In this document: one piece after another, positions 1-10,199 of the stretch | Numbering within the stretch: position 1 is the first letter of the stretch | Layout of the letters: every line of letters begins with the position of its first letter | Source of the DNA: Silene noctiflora | Lineage: Eukaryota; Streptophyta; Magnoliopsida; Caryophyllales; Caryophyllaceae | Length of the DNA stretch: 20,357 nt | Assembly (NCBI GenBank): GCA_009801015.1 | Contig: VHZZ01011681.1 | Location: forward strand, 24,701-45,057 | Reading direction: 5' to 3' | Translations under genes and position numbers: made by a program | Notes under the pieces: model-generated | Database searches by the model: none | The model's input: only the letters and a program-made list of their open reading frames with translations | What the model was told of the DNA's origin: nothing

Positions 1-1299
1 ACTTGAGCACACAATTTGTACTAGAAACACAATATTAGCTTAAAATCACTTTGACAAGTGTTAAATAACAAGTAAAACAAAGCTAATACGAGGGTTAAAG
101 ATGCATAAAAATATCACTTATCACAAATTGAGTTAAATATCAGTTGTATAATTGTTATTTTCTTTAATATTCCTACCTAAAAAATCGCGCATTCGTGCCG
201 GATATATACTAGTATCAAAACGATTGATTAAAAATCTCGAGACTACCGTATTAGTAAATCTCGGCCAGCACAACAATTCACAACACCAACAAAATAATTC
301 TTAATACATGCAACTACAACAAATAAATTGTGTAATACCGAGTAACGTCGAAGTTACCTTATTCGTCAAGTTTGTAGTCTATGAGATATTCGTCGGAGTC
401 AGAATTCTCGTGGTAGCCCTTAGAATAAGACTAAAAACGATCAAATCGAAACAAGAATGATGAAAAAAGATCGATCCTTGTTAGAAGAAAGAAGGCAAGC
501 ACGTACGTAATTTATTTGAATGGAAATAAAGAAGCAAGAAGGTAAGCACGTACTATGATTTTCTTACACCGTTCATAGCAGGATTTGAATTTTTTTTGTC
601 CTTAAATGAAAACCTAATGAACCTAGACAAAAATTAGAGTTTATAATAGAATAAAATGATAAATAAAGTCTCCACAAAAGTTTTAGGTTGACAAGCCAAA
701 ATGATTGTTTAAACAACCAAAAATATCTTCCCATTTTAAATAAGAATAAATAAAAGGTAGGCTGTAAAAAATATCTCATAAGTTTTAATAAATACAAAGT
801 AAGTAAGTGTATATAATGCTTAATATTAAAATTACTATCACTTGGTCCAAAAAAGGTGATGGACCAAAATTGTTTTCCCATTTTATAAAAATGTGACATA
901 TAATTAAAAGTCGGTCCATTTATAAAATCGGACTAAAAATTAACCAATAACGGGTTTAATTTGAAATATTAAACTAAAACTGTATAAAATAAAATGCAAT
1001 TAAATCTTTTTAATAAAAAATAAATTAATGAGATTTATGAAAATGGCAGGAGAAAATGTATTTAATTAAATTAAATTCAAAAGTCTTAATACATTAAATA
1101 CAAAAAGAATTAGAATTATAAATTCCAATTCGAAAATAGCAGGTGTTACATAAGTGGGTTATTTATATTTCGCCTAATCAGTTCTTAAATATCATTTTAA
1201 CTCTAAAAACATTTCTCAAACATTCCTAATAACATTTCTACGTTTCCTAAACATTTTTTTGCGTGGATATCGATCGCGGATTTTGGATTAAAGCTTCAT
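1..1299. other. AT-rich intergenic DNA without recognised gene
   Basis: No open frame here resembles a known protein, and codon use looks random. The stretch TGTAATACCGAGTAACG near 327-345 and its surroundings are less AT-rich and may be part of an old retroelement, but no termini could be matched. 1150-1299 may already belong to LTR-like copy A. Confidence 0.5.
489..553. repeat. Short direct repeat
   Basis: GAAGGCAAGCACGTAC (491-506) recurs as GAAGGTAAGCACGTAC (538-553), one mismatch in 16, 47 bp apart. No associated gene is seen. Confidence 0.6.
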
Positions 1300-2893
1300 T
1301 TCTCTTCATTCTTTGTTAGCAAGATCTAGTAAGTTTTAATATATGTTTATACATAAGTTTTAATTTTACCCTAACCCTAGGTTTTGAGAAAATTGGGTGC
1401 ATGAAATCAGTAATTAGGGATTCTATGTTGGCTAATTAGAATAATTAGTAACTATTTTAGACCCCGTGCAATAAATGCACGGTATATGTAGTTTTTTTAT
1501 AAATAAATTACTTATAAAATAGTAATATTTTGATTAATTGTCCATTTTTCTCGTAATTGTATTTTGCTTTGTTGACAATTAATCAAAAGAATTAGGTAAT
1601 GTGCTGATGTATTTTAAACAAAATATTTTTTTATCCACAAAACTAATGATTTCAATTTTTTAATTCTTTCATTTTTTTTGTCACGAAAGTAATAATAGTG
1701 ATTTACAATTTTGTTTTATATGTATGTATCAAGTCATTCTCAAATAATATTATCAATAAAAGATTTAGCAATTTATAGTTTTATATAAATTTTATTTTAA
1801 TTAAGAGATTATAATTTAGAGTTAGGTGAAAATAAATAACTTAATGGAAATGATTAATTTTAATTAAAAGATAATAATTTAATGAAATAAAAATGTAATT
1901 TTTAGTTTCCTTTTTTAATGAATGCGCATAATTGTAGTTATCTTCCTTAATTAAAAAGATGCTTTTTGGAGGGAAAAATATGAGAATTCCTATTCTTTTA
2001 GTAAATAGGGGATGATATATGCATTTATATCTTGTACGTGATGGATTTATGGAGAAGTGGTTTTGATTGCTTGGTTTCTTGATTCTTGAAATGGCTTTAT
2101 GGTGGTGCGCAGATTTGCTAATAAGGTAGGGTTTTCGTACTCAGTATGATTATATGGTTAATTTTGAGACGATTGCGATATTGTGTTTATATGATTGCGT
2201 GATTTATATTATTGTGATTATTCTTGAGTAGTTGATGGTGATGGAGTTGTGGTTGAGATTGTGAAGCCACGTCGGGAGATGGAGTTGACCCTCATCTATC
2301 GCCCCTTATGACTCGTCACAAGAGGGGTGTGCACACATTAAGGATTTAGGTTCGCTCGTTGCAATGAGCGGGGCTTTTGATGTCTAGTGTTGCGGTCTCG
2401 TATCTACAAGGGTTGGTTACTTGTTGCAATGGGAACTAGTGGTGTATGCGTTGTGGTTCAGACACAGGTACGATGGAGTTTGGGGTTGATGGAGTAGCAT
2501 TGGGTTGTTCATATGAATTATATGTTGTGTATTTCTTGTGATTAATTGTATTGTTGTAATAACCTTCGTATGTTGTGGTGAATCCGGCAAATGGGGAGCA
2601 GTAAGTCTAGGAGGTATTGATGATTGAGCTTGTATGCGGGATTGGATGGGGCACCTGACGAGTCATTTGTTTGTAGCTTCCGCTGAGATTTGTAGAAACT
2701 TGTTTCATTTTGGATTTTGAGTTGTATTTCTTTTTGGAGTTTGCAATTGTAAACGTATTAACATCGCTTTACCTTTAATAACTGTTCTTGGATGGTCAAT
2801 TTGATACTTAATACGTCGGGCAACCGAGATGGTAATACTCTTATTATTAAGGTAGACCTCGCTAAAGGCTCTTTTTTAAATGGGGGTGTTACA
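1300..2893 (+). mobile_element. Degraded LTR-like copy A, interrupted by a Helitron-like element
   Basis: The segment ends GGGGGTGTTACA (2882-2893), a typical end of chromovirus-type Ty3/gypsy LTRs. It shares ordered landmarks with copy B: a CCCTAACCCTA-like run (about 1368), AAGGTAGGGTTTTCGTACTC (about 2123), and CGGG-AACCGAGATGGT (2817-2833) near the end. Positions 1445-2012 are accounted for by the Helitron-like insertion. No coding region is recognisable. The left limit is approximate; similarity to copy B was judged by eye. Confidence 0.45.
1445..2012 (-). mobile_element. Non-autonomous Helitron-like element, copy 1
   Basis: Read on the minus strand it starts TCCCCTATTTACTAAAAG after a flanking A (2013). 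Near its 3' end is the hairpin CCGTGCA-TTTAT-TGCACGG (1464-1482), a perfect 7 bp stem. It ends at CTAA (1448-1445) before a flanking T. A 5' TC, a 3' hairpin, a CTRR end and insertion between A and T without duplication are the Helitron hallmarks. The interior is AT-rich with no coding capacity. The hairpin-to-end spacing (15 nt) is slightly long, so the 3' limit is less certain than the 5' limit. Confidence 0.6.
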
Positions 2894-2916
2894 TTTCATT
2901 TTAAGGAGGGAAGATT

Positions 2917-4645
2917 ATACTACCAGTATCTTTTGAGACTTCTAAAGAAATCTTGAGAATAGTGAGAGGACCCTTGGGCTTGACGAGAGGCTACTCGTGA
3001 GCAAAGTAATGAGTTATGCTAGACCAAGTATGAGTTGGGAGGACCGAGTAGAGTGCACTCGGCCGAGTATGAGTGATACGTAACCGAGTGATCGGGCACT
3101 CGATCGAGTGGATCTGTTTAGTGGCGATATAAACTATGTCGAGATCTAAAATCTGCCTAACCCTAATCATTTCCTTCTCCATTTCTAAAGCCTCCAAATC
3201 CTCTCCCTTCTCTCTAGAACTTTCCCTAGCCTTCTCCCATGGTGTGTGATCATGGATTTGAAGATCTTACACCATTTCCATTCCTCTTTTCACCGTGTAA
3301 GTTAAAGATCTCACCTTTATTTTTTATTCTTTTACCAAACCCTAACTTCTGGGGGTTTTATGGGTAATGTTAATTAGTGATTATAATTAGTATTATGGGT
3401 AATTAAAGGGTAGTAATAAGGGTTTTATATACTATACGAGTATATGATGTATTATGATGGTAATTATGTGATTTATGTAGGATGAGACGTTTTGCGAGAC
3501 GGATTCTTGGTTGTCTCAAGTTGCTTACGGAGTTTCCTAAAAGGTAGGATTTCCATACTCGATTTTGGTAATATAGATGCTTACTCATATGTTTACATAT
3601 GTCAATCTTGTTGTTTTTGGTCTTACATGATAATTAGGATTTGCATTATAACATGTTGTTGGATAATTGTATCTTAAAGGATGGTTGTACTTGTTGGATT
3701 TGCATGATAACATGTTAATTAAGGATGTCATGTGAGGTATTGTTGTGGTTGCCGATATACATTAGTACATGGCATATTTGCATTCATTATACATGAGAAA
3801 GAGACATCATTGGTAAGAGCTAGGCATGTGAAAGCATTATACTTGGCATATTGTGTGCATATTGTGTACATGTGATTGTTGGTGGACGTTGGAGGTTGTT
3901 GGTGGAGCTGTGGTTGGGTCGTGAGGTTGTTGAGGAGACGTAAGGCGGTTCGGGAGACCGTCTTACGCTCGGATCGCTCCTTGGAGTTTTCCACTCTAAG
4001 GAGGACGTGCACGTTTATGGCTTGAGTACGGAGGGACTCGTATGGTGTCAGGACGTCTGGCAGGGGTTCGGTTAGCAGATGGGTTCGGTTCCACGGGTGC
4101 GTCCCGCGTACCTGTTTTATGGGTTGTGGTCCGGCTGTTTGGTGGCAGTGTTGCGATGCCGTCACCAGGTTATATGGATGTGGAGTTGTGGTGGATGGGG
4201 ACTTTTGACTCGTGTGTTTTCTTATTGCATTGGATGTTCGTATTTACCTGTCACTTAATGAGTGTCTATGTTATTGAAACTGTCGTGTGTGGGTATATGT
4301 AAATTATCACCTTCTTTAATTGGGGTGGCCTATGATGATCTATATGATATTTCCGATCATATGAAGAGCAGCTTGGAGTAAAGATTTGATATGACGATGA
4401 TCGGGATATAGGCCGCGCTACGGATATTGGAGTCGAGTTGCATAGTCACATGTTAGGTGACGTAGACCTTAGTTGAGTTGTAGAATGTATGATTCATATT
4501 TTGTTATTCATTTATCCGCTTATGTAATTCATTAAACATGTTATTTATGTAAAATGTTACTTAATTAAAGTTTTGATTCACTGCCTCGGGAAACCGAGAT
4601 GGTGACATTCCCAATTACCTTGATCTGGTAAGAGGGGGTCTTACA
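2917..4645 (+). mobile_element. Probable Ty3/gypsy LTR, copy B
   Basis: A purine run AAGGAGGGAAGA (about 2904-2915) looks like a polypurine tract. The segment then starts TATACTACCAGTATC and ends GGGGGTCTTACA (4634-4645). It contains clustered CTCGGCCGAG and CTCGATCGAG palindromic motifs (3058-3112), TATAAA (3128-3133), and the landmarks shared with copy A (AAGGTAGGATTTCCATACTC near 3541; CGGGAAACCGAGATGGT at 4587-4603). No internal polymerase region is present. Open frames inside it resemble no known protein. It may be a solo LTR or the 3' LTR of a deleted element. Confidence 0.45.
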
Positions 4646-5569
4646 CTTACATAAGTCAAATTTTTTTATTTTTTTATTTTTACAATTTATATCACCCTTT
4701 TGTATCTCTTTATATATTATATATTATGTATCTCTTACTCTAACATTAGTTTCTACAACTTTAGTTTCTACTTCTTTTGTTATATATTATGTATCTCTTT
4801 ATGAGACTGTATCATCACTCTCCGCATTATTTTTCAAATGTAGTCTGCGATTACCTTTTCGTTTTAGTCTACATTCACATTTTTTGGACTTGGTTTGGAG
4901 AGATTTTAATCCCTTGTATTAACACTATGTCGTTTTGAGTTAGTTACTTTAGTTAGCACGTTCGTTTGTATAACTTTCTAAGCGTGTTTTGCTTTGATTT
5001 TGCATGTTCTGCTTTGATTTTATTCTAACGACTGCGGTTTACATTTCTTTAAAAAGTTAAAGTTCGCACATTCCATGCAATTGCTTGGTTGACAGCATTC
5101 TATAATCGCGGGGGCTCACGTTTTGAACAAGGCCTTACGGAATGATTGGTCAGCCTACCAACTCATGTTTATTTCATGGCACTTGGACAAGCGGGTTATT
5201 AGCGGGGCTGAGACGATTTAACAGGCCGAACTCTTATAAATTTTAAAAAATGCATAGTCCAAGCCTTCTAATTTGCGAACGGGGCAATTTGAGTTTGATT
5301 AAGGAATGTTTCGAAAACAGCTCTAACTTTAACATTGGTGGTTAGACAATCTCTACATTACAAAATAAAATTTCAAGGAATATAAAGGGCACTTCTCTTG
5401 TAACAAAATAAGTTTTTTTCTACCGTACTAACACGAAAAAATATATGTAACATCAGACACTCGAAACCCTTATTTTACCATTTGCCAAATAATAATACAA
5501 ATAACCAAAAATGCATGTTAGACCTTACCTTTTACACAAACAATTATAATTGGTGCAACCAAAAAAGGC
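4646..5569. other. Spacer between LTR copy B and the DUF946 gene
   Basis: AT- and T-rich DNA with no recognisable coding sequence. It contains the 3' flank of the DUF946 gene; no perfect AATAAA signal is evident just downstream of the stop at 5570. A GC-richer patch at 5105-5225 has no feature I recognise. Confidence 0.5.
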
Positions 5570-8500
5570 TCACTTTGTTTCTTCCCCATCCCAACTCCTC
5601 TTCATTTTAGGACCAGTAGGACCTTGCTCTCCCAACAATTCAGCAGGCAAACTTTTTGTAAACTTGAGAAATTTATCCTTCATGCTACCTGGTAATAACT
5701 TAGCAATCTTATGAATCTCATCAACAATATCATAAGCAATAATAGGGCCCCACTTCCTTGCATAATTTAGCCAAGGTGGCTCAATTACTCCTCCTCCTAG
5801 ATAATCAGCTGATATGATGCTGTAATTTTTGCTGGTGTCCAAGCTTTGATCACTTTTAGCTGTATCGTTCCTAATTCCGACAAACTCGTTCCCTTGAGCC
5901 CCTTCCCCTGGGTGAGGGTATGTAGCGTGCCCGTGCAATGACGCATACCCAACAAATCTATTGCTACCATCTGCGTATTCAAGTTTAGAGGCATGTACCC
6001 ATTCTCCCCCGGCATGTTGCGAAAAGTACACCTTTCTTAGCATTCCATTAAAATTGCTAATTCTCAAGGTCACATGTTCCCAATCTCCAACATGCTCCCC
6101 TATTTTCCCAAGGGGTATGCTCACTATGCCCACTTTAGCCCACGACCCGCCGTTAAACGGATAAAACAACCATATGGCTACATCCGTGTAGGTCCCTCCT
6201 AACATTGGTTTAATGTGAATATAACCACTGGCGGATCCAGTGTCACCTTTCATTACCCTTTCACGAGCTTTTTTGTCAATTGGAAAATCGATCCAATACA
6301 AGCCATCATTCGGGCCACCTTGGGGTAGGTTTGAGCCCGACGAGTCGATTGGAGATGGGCTCGATTCCTCCCCTTTCTTGAACAAAAGAGCCCCATTGGA
6401 GAAGAACCATTCGACCGAGGAAGGGTGGTAATCTTCACTAGGGTGAGTGTAGATTCTAGGGGCATAAGAGTTGATTAGAGCATTGATTTGATCTAGATTT
6501 GGCATGAATGAGTTGCTTTTGCGGATGTTCTTTAAGCATACTAAAAGAGGCATGTCAAAGGTTGTCCCGCCCCCGCTTCGAGCCATGAATGTGCCTATGC
6601 TCACTGCTGATGCCTGTCATAGAGTCAAGTACCGAGTATCAGTAGCTTATACCATTTATAATACATCACAAAGTCAGAAGTTGTAAATTGTACTAAAAAA
6701 GAGGTATGTAAGGTACCTGTTTTCCTTTTCGAACGGGCCTTGACTCGAAGATATTGAACTCATCAGAATCAACACCCCCTTCTCGACCCCAAATCCACTC
6801 GTCTGTCTCACACAAAGTCGTAAGGTCAGATCGAACACACATAACCTTGTCAAGAGGCGGCTTCTCAGGTGTGGTGGTGACAACTAGGCCCACAGCTTGG
6901 TAACCATCGGTCGGAATGGGAGCCCAAATGTAGCCAAAATTATCTTCCTTGACATTCAAGTTTTTGCTACTCCAAACAAGGGCATAGTCTTCAGGCTTCT
7001 TAAGGGCAGGGCTAGCAGCATCACTGTCTTTATCTTTGGCGACAACGGCCCGCCCAAATAGAGCTCGGTTGTTGGGCTGGGCATAATAGCCCAACAGAGA
7101 AAACCCTGGTGGTAGCCCAGTAGGCTCAAAGAATGTTGCCCCAGCATTGTCTGGCCCACCTTCATAAGTTGCCCATACTTTGTTGAAAGTGGTGACTTCT
7201 GTTGCTGTTAGACCTCCAAAATCTATTGTGCCTGTTGCAAATCCTGTCCCTATTCATTTTAATTCACCACATTTGTATTGTGATTAGTGCATGATATAGA
7301 TAAGGATTCACATTTCACAAAGTCTAATTTAAGACTGCATTATCCGTCGTAAGCTTAAGACAAGTCAAGTATTATAAACTTTAATAAACATACATCGAAA
7401 TTGCTAAATAGAGCCACATTTTTTATTCAATAGACCAATAAACTAGCATAAGGACGTGATTTGAGCATATCACGTTATGCACTTGGGTTATTATTATTGA
7501 GGTTTATAAGTAATTTTGGTCTATGCTTTAGGGTCCGTTTGGATTGAGTGAATTTGAGAGAAAGGGAGGGGAGAGAAAATGAGGGATTCATTTTCCTTTG
7601 TTTGGATACAAAATATGGAAGGAGGGGAATGGAGAGGGAGTGAAATGAGGGGATTTAATTTCTCTCCTATTGAACAAACCATAATCTTTCCATGAGTGGT
7701 AAGATTTCGAAGGAAAACTTTATTTGGCCTCTCATCTCCCTCCTTCCTCCCCTTCCATTTCCATTTCCATTATCCATAAGCATAATCCATCCATTCTCCC
7801 ATCACCCTCCTTCCCCCCCTTCCATTTCCCTCTCAACATTTTTGTTATCCAAACAACCACAATTCACTCCACCTCCCCTCCCCTCCCCTCACTCCACCTC
7901 CCCTCACTCCCCCTCCCCCTTCCCTCCTAAAACTGTATCCAAACAGACCCTGAATGTTTAAGATTCGGGTATCGGCAGTGGCGAATTCTTGTAACTAATT
8001 AAATCATGATAAAAAAATGCAATATCTAAACATGTATTTTCTCCCTAAAACTTTCGAGTTTCCTAATAAATTCATCCTTATTTAAGTTCCTCAAAGTTGA
8101 AAGTGATATAATTTTATTTCCTGACAACTAGTTAAAGACAAGTTGATGGTTAGCAATGTTAATAATTGAAATGACATGATGACAATTATAACGTGTTGAA
8201 CAAAAAAATAACATTCTAAATGAAATTAGTATTTTTGAAGTTTTATTTAAGATTGAAAGGGCTGCAAATAAGTTTTTTGTACAAAGCCTCGAAATTCTCC
8301 AATTCGACCGGGGATATATGGACATATGGTATATGAGTCCCATGTTGGATTTATCATTTTTTTTCTGTGAATATATGGTATATAAATAAGTTTTCGCACA
8401 AAGCTTTGAAATCCTCTAATTCGTATTCTCTAATCCGACTGTAGATATATGGTATATATGGTATATATGGTATTGCGTCCATATACACACACACACAAAA

Positions 8501-8812
8501 AAAAATAGCTCTACTATTCAGGTGATTGTGTCAATGTCGGATTGATTGTCGAATGGCATATGATCTTATACAAAAGTTAATACACAGTGTAAATGAATAG
8601 AAAAAACGACGACGGATACCTGGTGGCCAAACTGGTAAAGGAGCAGGGAAATTGAAGGAAGATTCAATCAGCAATTTCTGGATTCTCTTATTAACAATAT
8701 GAAGTTTATGAATATATAAATCCGAGAAATTAGAATTTTGGCAAATGCAATTATCAATGTCGATTATTATTATTAAAAATAATAAAAGATAAAGACGAGG
8801 ATATAATTCCAT
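5570..8812 (-). CDS. DUF946 / vacuolar protein sorting 62-like protein, three exons
   Basis: Seen: exon 1 8620-8812, exon 2 6717-7249, exon 3 5570-6613. Introns are 7250-8619 (1370 bp, phase 1) and 6614-6716 (103 bp, phase 0), both GT..AG. The spliced frame is 590 codons including TGA, giving 589 aa. The exon 1/2 join restores PLPVWPPGTGFATG and the exon 2/3 join restores GKQASAVSIGTF, both typical of the family. Other landmarks are YEGGPDNAGATFFEP (exon 2), DYHPSSVEW (about 303-311), HVGDWEHV (416-423), SQHAGGEW (440-447) and SLHGHATYPHPG (467-478). Known: plant DUF946 proteins are roughly 550-590 aa, are annotated by similarity to yeast Vps62, and have no established biochemical role. The start is the only in-frame ATG after an upstream TGA near 8909-8911. 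Odd: residues 1-25 are strongly hydrophobic (LYLLLFLIIII), like a signal peptide or anchor, which I do not expect in this family; another first exon is possible. Identity of exons 2 and 3 is very secure, the exact N-terminus less so. Confidence 0.9.
7531..7950. mobile_element. Fold-back MITE-like element (Harbinger/Tourist-type termini) in intron 1
   Basis: The left end is GGGTCCGTTTGGAT and the right end ATCCAAACAGACCC, an inverted repeat with one mismatch over 14 bases. Flanks are TTA on the left and TGA on the right, compatible with a 3 bp TTA target duplication with one change. An inner inverted repeat (GTTTGGATACAAAA near 7600 and TTTTTGTTATCCAAAC near 7840) and a purine-rich left arm opposite a CCTCCCC-rich right arm mean nearly the whole element can fold on itself. 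It has no coding capacity. It sits in intron 1 of the DUF946 gene. Superfamily assignment is inferred from the ends and the probable TTA. Confidence 0.7.
8266..8480. repeat. Local direct duplication of about 75-95 bp with TATATGG microsatellite
   Basis: Two neighbouring segments (about 8266-8339 and 8384-8480) share, in order, AATAAGTTTT, ACAAAGC, GAAAT(T)CTC, AATTCG, ATATATGG and a final GTCC. The second copy is longer because of an inserted ATTCTCTAATCCG-like stretch and a short GGTATATAT array at 8448-8472. It lies in intron 1 of the DUF946 gene. Confidence 0.55.
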
Positions 8813-8814
8813 AG

Positions 8815-8838
8815 TTATTTTTTTGCAACAATTTTCAT
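8815..8838 (-). other. Possible 7-codon upstream ORF in the DUF946 gene leader
   Basis: An ATG at 8838 opens a frame reading MKIVAKK and stops at TAA two bases before the main ATG at 8812. It is out of frame with the main start. The main ATG has A at -3 and G at +4, a good context. The uORF matters only if transcription starts upstream of 8838, which is inferred. Confidence 0.35.
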
Positions 8839-8949
8839 ACCAAGGGAACGTAGTCCCCTCTTCTCCTAAGAGACCCGCCCCTATGGGAGGAACAAACTCA
8901 TTCTTAGCTCAATTAAACAAAAATTAACCCCCGAAAGTAATAATTAAAT

Positions 8950-8957
8950 TTTTTATA
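8950..8957 (-). promoter_or_regulatory. Candidate TATA box for the DUF946 gene
   Basis: The minus strand reads TATAAAAA inside TATTTATAAAAAATT, about 140 bp upstream of the ATG at 8812. That would place transcription start near 8920 and give a leader of about 110 nt. The leader contains a GC-richer patch (8845-8890) that stands out from its surroundings. AT-rich DNA produces such motifs by chance, so confidence is low. Confidence 0.3.
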
Positions 8958-9277
8958 AATAGTAAATGAAACTTTTTTAAGTTTTTATTAATTTAGTTTG
9001 TTGGGGTGTCCTAGATTTGCTCCTTTAATAATGAACGAATTAATTTGTTAAACTTTGATTCATTTGATTGATAGATCCCTACAAAATTGCCCTTACTCTA
9101 ACATATACACCACACAAGTTAAACATGTCTCCGTAACAGACCTTTTGTTCCTTTCTTTTCGGTTCACAAACCAATATCAAACGTTAACATGTACGGAATA
9201 GTATTTTGTTGTCCCTATATGCAAAATGAATACATCAAATATGTGTGAAAATTTGGATCGACTTAACATAATTAATT

Positions 9278-9350
9278 TAAAGGGAGTCACAAGGACGATT
9301 TTGATGTTAACTGAATTTGAACTTATGTCATAACTACCACATCACATGAA
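9278..9350 (-). repeat. Dispersed repeat copy 1, possibly SINE-derived
   Basis: Shares GGGAG-CAC-AGG, CGA-TTTG, TAAC and GAATTTGAAC in the same order and spacing with 18919-18990. On the minus strand GTTCAAATTC resembles a polymerase III B box. No clear A box or target duplication was found, so the SINE origin is tentative. Confidence 0.4.
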
Positions 9351-9614
9351 TTTCCCAATAAAATTCGTTGACGTTTAGGGAGTGTTACAAATAATCGATT
9401 GAATGAACTGGGGAGGGAGATAAGAAATTTGGGATTTAGCGTCGGGTTGGTGTAATTGAGTGAATCGATTAGTTATTTGGTTAATGAATGTAAGTTTAAT
9501 GAGGGTAGTCTTGTCATTTCGCTTAAATAAAAACTTAACAAGTCGAGAAATAAGGAAAACGATGTTCGGGGTAGAAATACAATGGTGATTGGTGAATATA
9601 CATTTAAGTTTAGG

Positions 9615-9804
9615 GGTTATTTGTAAAAACGCAAATACGTGGTGATAATTTGTAAAAACGCAAATATGTGGTGATAATTTGTGAAAATACGCAAATAGTT
9701 GGTGGTTATTTGTAATTTTTCCTTTTATACTTGTTTGTAAAAATGCAAATACGTGGTTATAATTTGTAAAAATACGCAAATAGGTGGTGGTTATTTGTAA
9801 TTTT
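9615..9804. repeat. Degenerate tandem repeat of about 28-31 bp units
   Basis: Units resemble TAATTTGTAAAAACGCAAATACGTGGTGA. Three run head to tail at 9615-9700, followed by TTATTTGTAATTTTT. A second block of two units at 9733-9790 ends in the same TTATTTGTAATTTT. The two blocks look like a higher-order duplication of about 85 bp. The array directly abuts the 3' end of the Helitron-like element at 9806. Confidence 0.8.
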
Positions 9805-9805
9805 A

Positions 9806-10062
9806 CTAGTGTAGATCTCGTGTGAATTCACGGTTTTATAGATTAAGATGTTAGAGATTTTAGTAAATATAAAGATGGTAAAAATTAAACCGAATTTAAT
9901 GTTTACACATGCCAATAAGAGAAATTAAGTGTTTAAATGTCTACAATATCATATGTTACGCCCAATTTCATAGAATAATGTCAAAATAGAGGCCCAATTC
10001 ATAGATAAAATAATTGAGAAGGAAAATTTTGGAGTAGGCTTATTCTTTTAGTTAATAGAGGA
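9806..10062 (-). mobile_element. Non-autonomous Helitron-like element, copy 2
   Basis: Read on the minus strand it starts TCCTCTATTAACTAAAAG after a flanking A (10063). It ends with CCGTGAATTCACACGAG, ATCTACA and CTAG (9809-9806) before a flanking T. The CGTG/CACG stem lies about 10 nt from the CTAG end, as in plant Helitrons. It is 257 bp and non-coding. The 5' terminus matches copy 1 at 16 of the first 18 bases, in the same orientation. The ends look more canonical than those of copy 1. Confidence 0.72.
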
Positions 10063-10199
10063 TTACTGTAAACTAAGGTAATGCAGGTACACCCACTGCA
10101 TCCCCTTTAAATACGCTCCGCCATGACGCATCTAACAATGTCCGTCATTGTACTTCTCCCCCTAATACAATCAACCACATCCCCTTGGTCTGATACTAA

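Noticed and set aside
573-899. 108-codon minus-strand open frame rich in Phe, Leu and Tyr
   Set aside because: The composition is what AT-rich random DNA gives, and there is no motif, splice partner or promoter to support it.
3728-4302. Opposed 145- and 86-codon open frames
   Set aside because: They lie in LTR-like copy B, show no protein similarity, and the GC-richer composition there explains the length.
7452-7474. Inverted repeat ACGTGA...TCACGT as a regulatory site
   Set aside because: It is a six-base stem with a ten-base loop in an intron, not distinguishable from chance.
7692-7961. Proline/serine-rich open frame of 89 codons
   Set aside because: It is the pyrimidine-rich right arm of the fold-back element, low in complexity and inside an intron.
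9375-9779. 134-codon minus-strand open frame with repeated HVFAFLQ-like units
   Set aside because: The repeats come from the DNA tandem array, the rest resembles no protein, and the composition fits chance.
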